From NCBI GenBank assembly GCA_910584215.1, contig CAJTYI010000102.1, forward strand, positions 1-9,732: a DNA stretch of 9,732 bases. The letters run 5' to 3'. Positions within the stretch are counted from its first letter, which is position 1, and every line of letters starts with the position of its first letter. Below, in pieces: positions 6,737 to 9,732 of the stretch. The DNA comes from an uncultured Roseburia sp. GTDB lineage: Bacteria; Bacillota; Clostridia; Lachnospirales; Lachnospiraceae. The notes beneath the pieces are model-generated. The model saw only the letters and a program-made list of their open reading frames with translations. It was not told where the DNA came from and did no database searches. A program made the position numbers and the translations under genes.

Positions 6737-6796
6737 GGCATGCCGCACCCGAACGGCAAAACAAAAGACTGGCAGGGAGCGGTGTGGCTGTATGCC
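6737..6796 (+). other. Large hairpin between the DUF1653 and methyltransferase genes
   Basis: Starting at the base after the stop codon, GGCAT-GCCGCACC (6737-6749) pairs with GGTGTGGC (6781-6788) and ATGCC (6792-6796), leaving a three-base TGT bulge. The stem is 13 pairs including one G-U, around a loop of 31 bases. No T-run follows, so it is not a standard intrinsic terminator; an mRNA processing or stability element is a better guess. The remaining bases up to 6839 hold only the ribosome site of the next gene. Confidence 0.55.
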
Positions 6797-6839
6797 GTGC
6801 AGGAGTGACAGAAGCGAACAGAAAGCGGGATAGATTCAT

Positions 6840-8069
6840 ATGGAACAGAAAACGGAAGAATTCAGACGGGAGCTCGCAAAGCAACTGCGCCGTATCGCAG
6901 AATCAAAGCCTTATAAACTGGTTATCAGCAAACCGGCAGGCGAAGCGGCGTACCACAAGATTGTTGTCGAAGAAAAAGAGTCCTGCTATCAGGCGGCAGC
7001 CTACACACAAAAACAGGTATTTCACCAGAACATTTCTAAGGAACATCTGGTGGAATACCTGATTTCTGCTGTAACGGCGCAGTATTTACAGGTAAACGCC
7101 TGGGATGCGCACAAAGAACACGGGCTTTTGATCTCCAAAAAAGGAAAAGTGACCTACCGCGTCAGTGGGAAAGGCGCCAACGGGCCGAAAGCCCAGACCT
7201 TGCACAACCGCAAAAAGAAGTACCTTTTGCCGGAAGGGGCGGTGATTCCGCCGCTTGTCGATATGGGGATTTTTACACGGGAGGGCAAAGTCATACAGTC
7301 GATGTATGACAAATACCGCCAGATCAACCGTTTTCTCGAAATCGTCGAGGACGGACTGCGTGACTATACCAGTGAGCGCATAAATATCATAGACTTTGGC
7401 TGCGGTAAATCGTATCTGACGTTCGTGCTCTATTACTATTTACATGAGATCAGGGAAAAAGAGGTAGAGATTGTTGGTCTTGACCTGAAAGAAGAGGTGA
7501 TCCGTGACTGTAACCGCGCCGCGGAAAAGTATGGCTACGATCACCTGCGCTTTGAAATCGGAGATATCAGCCGATATCAGGCGTCATTTCCGGTCGATAT
7601 GGTGGTGACGCTGCATGCCTGCGATACCGCTACGGATTACGCGCTCTACCATGCGATCTGCTGGGGAGCCAAGATGATCTTTTCCGTGCCCTGCTGCCAG
7701 CATGAGTTGAACCGTCAGATCAAGACAGACACATTCTCGCTTATGACGCGTTATGGCATCGTAAAAGAGCGCTTTTCTTCGCTTGTGACAGATGCCGTGC
7801 GCGGCAATCTCTTAGAGTACTGCGGCTATAAGACACAGCTGCTGGAATTTATTGATTTTGCCCACACGCCTAAAAATATATTGATTCGTGCAGTGCAGAC
7901 GGGGAGCGCCCGCGCGTTGGGGGACAGCGCGTTTGCAAAGATCGTGCCGTCCGCTGCCAAGAAGAAATATCTCACAGAGGTGACGGCGATGATGGAGGAA
8001 TATCACTTAGAACCTACGCTTTACCGGCTGCTAAAAGAATCGGGGCGGATTGTGACGGAATGTTCATAG
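6840..8069 (+). CDS. SAM-dependent methyltransferase (Methyltransf_32-like)
   Basis: The protein has 409 residues and is predicted to be cytoplasmic. The Rossmann methyltransferase fold begins around residue 180. Motif I, which holds S-adenosylmethionine, is IIDFGCGKSYLTF (Asp185), motif II has VGLDLK, and VTLHACDTATDYAL (His259, Asp262) and FSVPCCQHELN (Cys285, Cys286, His288) follow. The LHACD plus PCCQHE pair is the style of the Methyltransf_32 group, which includes distant eukaryotic relatives of the METTL25 kind. That placement is from memory. An extension of about 150 residues precedes the catalytic part, including a basic segment (QTLHNRKKKYLLPEG), which might bind a nucleic acid; the substrate is unknown. 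The start has GCGGGA nine bases before the ATG. The end overlaps the convergent CYTH gene by six bases. No own promoter is clear, so it may be transcribed with the DUF1653 gene. Confidence 0.87.
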   Translation: MEQKTEEFRRELAKQLRRIAESKPYKLVISKPAGEAAYHKIVVEEKESCYQAAAYTQKQVFHQNISKEHLVEYLISAVTAQYLQVNAWDAHKEHGLLISKKGKVTYRVSGKGANGPKAQTLHNRKKKYLLPEGAVIPPLVDMGIFTREGKVIQSMYDKYRQINRFLEIVEDGLRDYTSERINIIDFGCGKSYLTFVLYYYLHEIREKEVEIVGLDLKEEVIRDCNRAAEKYGYDHLRFEIGDISRYQASFPVDMVVTLHACDTATDYALYHAICWGAKMIFSVPCCQHELNRQIKTDTFSLMTRYGIVKERFSSLVTDAVRGNLLEYCGYKTQLLEFIDFAHTPKNILIRAVQTGSARALGDSAFAKIVPSAAKKKYLTEVTAMMEEYHLEPTLYRLLKESGRIVTECS

Positions 8070-8528
8070 CTTGCTTAAGGTGCTGTTGTGGTAGGTCGTC
8101 GAAAAGGTAACGTCTTCGCCGAACCAATCGGGCGGCACAAAGGAGTTGGCCGCTTCCTCGGTCTCAAATTCTACTTCCGCGAGCAGCAGAGGTTTTAAGT
8201 CGCCGTCAAATACGTCAAACTCGATGAGATATTCGCCCGCGCTTGTCCGGTAGGGAATCAGATAGCGTCTTTTTTTGATGATGCGCCCGTCCACCTTCCC
8301 GCGCAGATGGTAAAAGGATTCTTTGTTTAAAGGGAGATTGTATTCCTCCCGCGTCATCAGGCCGCTTCCCTTGTAAGTCAGGGTGTATTTCTCATTGGAG
8401 CGGCGGATGCGCACGACGGGGTCGGTGTTTAAGTAGCCCTGTTCGATCTCTTTATATTCGTATTGTTCCAGATGGTCCGGCAGTCTGGCAATCAGATATT
8501 TGCGTTCGATCTCCATGGGAATATTCAT
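8064..8528 (-). CDS. CYTH-domain protein (triphosphate tunnel family)
   Basis: The protein has 154 residues and is a single CYTH domain. The signature ExExK is at the N-terminus (Glu6, Glu8, Lys10 in MEIERKY). The charged strands that line the tunnel follow: VVRIRRSNEKYTLTYKG, REEYNLPL, IIKKRRYLIPY, YLIEFDVF and LAEVEFETEEAA. Family members bind triphosphate compounds with a divalent metal; bacterial ones are often inorganic triphosphatases, and a few are adenylate or thiamine-triphosphate enzymes. The native substrate is not readable here. An open frame extends upstream to 8717, but the start at 8528 is chosen because GGAGGT lies six bases before it and the family signature begins right after; the longer frame would run through the promoter. 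It is a single gene facing the methyltransferase gene. Confidence 0.9.
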   Translation of the reverse strand: MNIPMEIERKYLIARLPDHLEQYEYKEIEQGYLNTDPVVRIRRSNEKYTLTYKGSGLMTREEYNLPLNKESFYHLRGKVDGRIIKKRRYLIPYRTSAGEYLIEFDVFDGDLKPLLLAEVEFETEEAANSFVPPDWFGEDVTFSTTYHNSTLSKL

Positions 8529-8571
8529 ATTTACCTCCATGTATTGACATCTTTTATCGTACACGCTTGCG

Positions 8572-8594
8572 TTGCGTGACAGACAGTCATGCAA
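8572..8594 (-). promoter_or_regulatory. Inverted repeat in the CYTH gene leader
   Basis: TTGCGTGAC (8572-8580) and GTCATGCAA (8586-8594) are inverted copies with one mismatch in nine, separated by five bases. On the - strand it begins about eight bases after the -10 box, at or just after the expected transcription start. It could be an operator half-site pair or an mRNA 5' hairpin. Confidence 0.4.
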
Positions 8595-8601
8595 TAATGT
8601 T

Positions 8602-8630
8602 ATTATAGCAGAAGATCGTATTGTTGTATA
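8602..8630 (-). promoter_or_regulatory. Promoter for the CYTH gene
   Basis: Read on the - strand, the -10 box is a perfect TATAAT (8607 to 8602) and the -35 box is TATACA (8630 to 8625), four of six to consensus, with a 17-base spacer. Transcription would start near 8595, about 67 bases before the chosen start codon. Confidence 0.65.
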
Positions 8631-8703
8631 TTTATTTCGGAAATTGCAAAGTCCAACGATTGCGCGGTAAGCGGTGCGGATGAGGGAAGATGCCGTGGTG
8701 TTC

Positions 8704-8732
8704 TTTACACCCGGCATGTTTTTTGCTACAAT
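8704..8732 (+). promoter_or_regulatory. Promoter for the DJ-1-family gene
   Basis: TTTACA (8704-8709) and TACAAT (8727-8732) each match five of six consensus bases and are separated by exactly 17 bases. Transcription would begin near 8739 and leave an untranslated leader of about 125 bases. The leader has a small hairpin near its start (GGAGA 8751-8755 with TCTCC 8761-8765) and no recognisable riboswitch. Confidence 0.7.
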
Positions 8733-8863
8733 GTAAAAACAGGAAGCGGGGGAGAAATTATCTCCTGAAAAGCGCTGCTGGTTGTTTGGAAGTAAATCTG
8801 ACAGATATCGACGAAATAAAAGAGTGAGAAACGGATTTTAATCAGAAGGAGAGGGGAAAGTTT

Positions 8864-9412
8864 ATGAGTAAAATTGGAATTTTTATGGCGGATGGCTGCG
8901 AAGAGATCGAGGGGCTTACGGTGGTGGACATCATGCGCCGTGCCGATATGGAGATTGAAATGATTTCCATCACCGATCACAGAGAGGTGACGGGCTCTCA
9001 CGATATCACATTTAAGGCGGATGTCACAGCCGACGAGGCAGATTATGATTCCTATGACGGCATTGTATTGCCGGGAGGGATGCCGGGCACGTTAAAGCTC
9101 GGGGCGAGCGGGAAAGTCAACGAAGTTGTGCGCCGGTTTGCCGAACAGAAGAAACTAGTCGCCGCTATCTGCGCGGCGCCCGGAGTTCTTGGAGCCGCCG
9201 GTATCCTGGAAGGAAAAGACGCGGCCTGCCATCCGGGCCATGAGGACAAGCTTACCGGCGCCAACGTGCGGTTTGAAGCAGTAGTCAGAGACAATAATAT
9301 CATTACCAGCCGCGGCATGGGGACAGCGATTGCGTTTGCGCTTGCCATCGTCCGCTATTTTGCCGACGACGCGGCAGTGGAGAAAATTAAGAGCGGGCTG
9401 GTGTATGCTTGA
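8864..9412 (+). CDS. DJ-1/PfpI family protein (YajL/ThiJ-like)
   Basis: The protein has 182 residues, the usual length for the DJ-1/YajL branch. The catalytic-type cysteine sits at the nucleophile elbow (Cys103 in AAICAAPGVLG). Glu16 (CEEIEG) and His123 (CHPGHEDKL) stand where Glu18 and His126 stand in human DJ-1, and TSRGMGTAIAFALAIV near the end is highly typical. Members are cytoplasmic stress-protective proteins; protein or nucleotide deglycase and glyoxalase activities have been reported and disputed, so the exact reaction is left open. The start has AAGGAGAGGGG about eight bases before the ATG. It has its own promoter and is followed by a probable terminator at 9515-9551, so it is likely a single-gene unit. 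Confidence 0.92.
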   Translation: MSKIGIFMADGCEEIEGLTVVDIMRRADMEIEMISITDHREVTGSHDITFKADVTADEADYDSYDGIVLPGGMPGTLKLGASGKVNEVVRRFAEQKKLVAAICAAPGVLGAAGILEGKDAACHPGHEDKLTGANVRFEAVVRDNNIITSRGMGTAIAFALAIVRYFADDAAVEKIKSGLVYA

Positions 9413-9732
9413 GCATTTCGTTTGAAAAGCGGTAGTAAGAGCGGGATTGTACATAGATGGTGTGACTGGTATGCGGCCATAAAATACCTGGCACTCATAA
9501 AACGATATCAACCAAACAGCTAATAACTTATAGGTTGTTAGCCGTTGTTTTGACTGAATAAGTATTCCTATGTGTTGCATATTTATTCTATCGTAAATTT
9601 TTAAAACTTTAACTTTTATGTAAGGTAAATGCGGCAATTCATCGTGAGTTGGCGTCACAGTCTCTGCTTTTTTCTGAATGGAGCAAATGCCAGAGGTTCT
9701 AAGCGTGCTTCTTTGGGGCATCTGGTTATATG
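9413..9732. other. AT-rich right-end intergenic stretch (320 bases)
   Basis: Apart from the terminator at 9515-9551 I see no supported gene, RNA or promoter. Base composition becomes distinctly AT-rich from about 9480 to 9620. A frame on the - strand is open across the stretch but runs on into the antisense of the DJ-1 gene and resembles no family I know. The neighbouring gene presumably begins beyond the window. Confidence 0.55.
9515..9551 (+). terminator. Probable terminator after the DJ-1-family gene
   Basis: AACAGCTAATAAC (9515-9527) and GTTGTTAGCCGTT (9534-9546) form a 13-position stem with one mismatch and one G-U pair around a six-base TTATAG loop, followed by GTTTT. It lies about 100 bases after the stop codon. 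The T-run is short, so the call is moderate. The pairing is nearly symmetric and could work on either strand. Confidence 0.5.

Larger units (their letters stand above)
8529..8863. other. Divergent intergenic region (335 bases)
   Basis: This gap between the CYTH gene and the DJ-1-family gene holds the two back-to-back promoters, the inverted repeat near the CYTH transcription start, and a DJ-1 leader of about 125 bases. Their -35 boxes are about 75 bases apart (8630 and 8704), leaving room for a shared regulator, though I see no clear operator between them. No gene is supported here. Confidence 0.7.

Noticed and set aside
8529..8717. Longer N-terminus of the CYTH protein
   Set aside because: The added 63 codons cover the promoter and inverted repeat, and the family signature begins right after the 8528 start with its GGAGGT site.
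8739..8863. Riboswitch in the leader of the DJ-1-family gene
   Set aside because: The leader is long enough, but it shows only one five-pair hairpin and no known conserved core or terminator/antiterminator pair.
9155..9721. A 188-codon open frame on the - strand at the right end
   Set aside because: About half of it is antisense to the DJ-1-family gene. The rest resembles no family I know, and there is no good ribosome site at its start.

Overview
The window looks like chromosomal DNA of a gut-type Clostridia species, most probably Lachnospiraceae. The signs are purine-rich AGGAGG-type ribosome binding sites, roughly even base composition, a YesM/YesN-type two-component pair, a TRAP transporter, a DUF1653 protein and a YcxB-like protein. 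This assignment rests on gene content and protein style only; no rRNA or marker gene is present.

Left region (1-5850): a solute uptake and sensing locus on the + strand. It opens with the last codons of a TRAP small permease (dctQ type), overlapping the start of the TRAP large permease (dctM type) by ATGA, and then a small YcxB-like membrane protein. A very strong hairpin with a T-run (1891-1959) ends this unit. After it come about 200 bases of stacked inverted repeats. A second unit follows: a LytS/YesM-type sensor kinase, a YesN-type response regulator with an AraC DNA-binding domain, a TRAP periplasmic solute receptor (dctP type) and a small cupin that closely resembles KdgF. KdgF acts on unsaturated uronates from pectin or alginate breakdown, and the permease carries a PPSHN motif that I associate with YiaN-like sugar-acid TRAP permeases. 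The simplest reading is a regulated uptake system for a uronate or related sugar acid. The receptor is encoded with the sensor pair and not with the permease, so it could feed transport, sensing or both.

Middle region (5851-8069): a clear sigma-A promoter with a 5' UTR hairpin drives a DUF1653 protein with an uncharacterised C-terminal domain. A large hairpin separates it from a 409-residue SAM-dependent methyltransferase with a long N-terminal extension.

Right region (8064-9732): a CYTH-domain triphosphatase-like gene on the - strand meets the methyltransferase gene tail to tail with a 6-base overlap. It diverges, through back-to-back promoters, from a DJ-1/PfpI-family gene on the + strand. 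The last 320 bases are AT-rich and hold a probable terminator but no gene I can support.

I see no tRNA, rRNA, CRISPR array, insertion sequence or phage gene. The most interesting parts are the receptor-plus-sensor arrangement with KdgF, and the structured intergenic block at 1891-2091.
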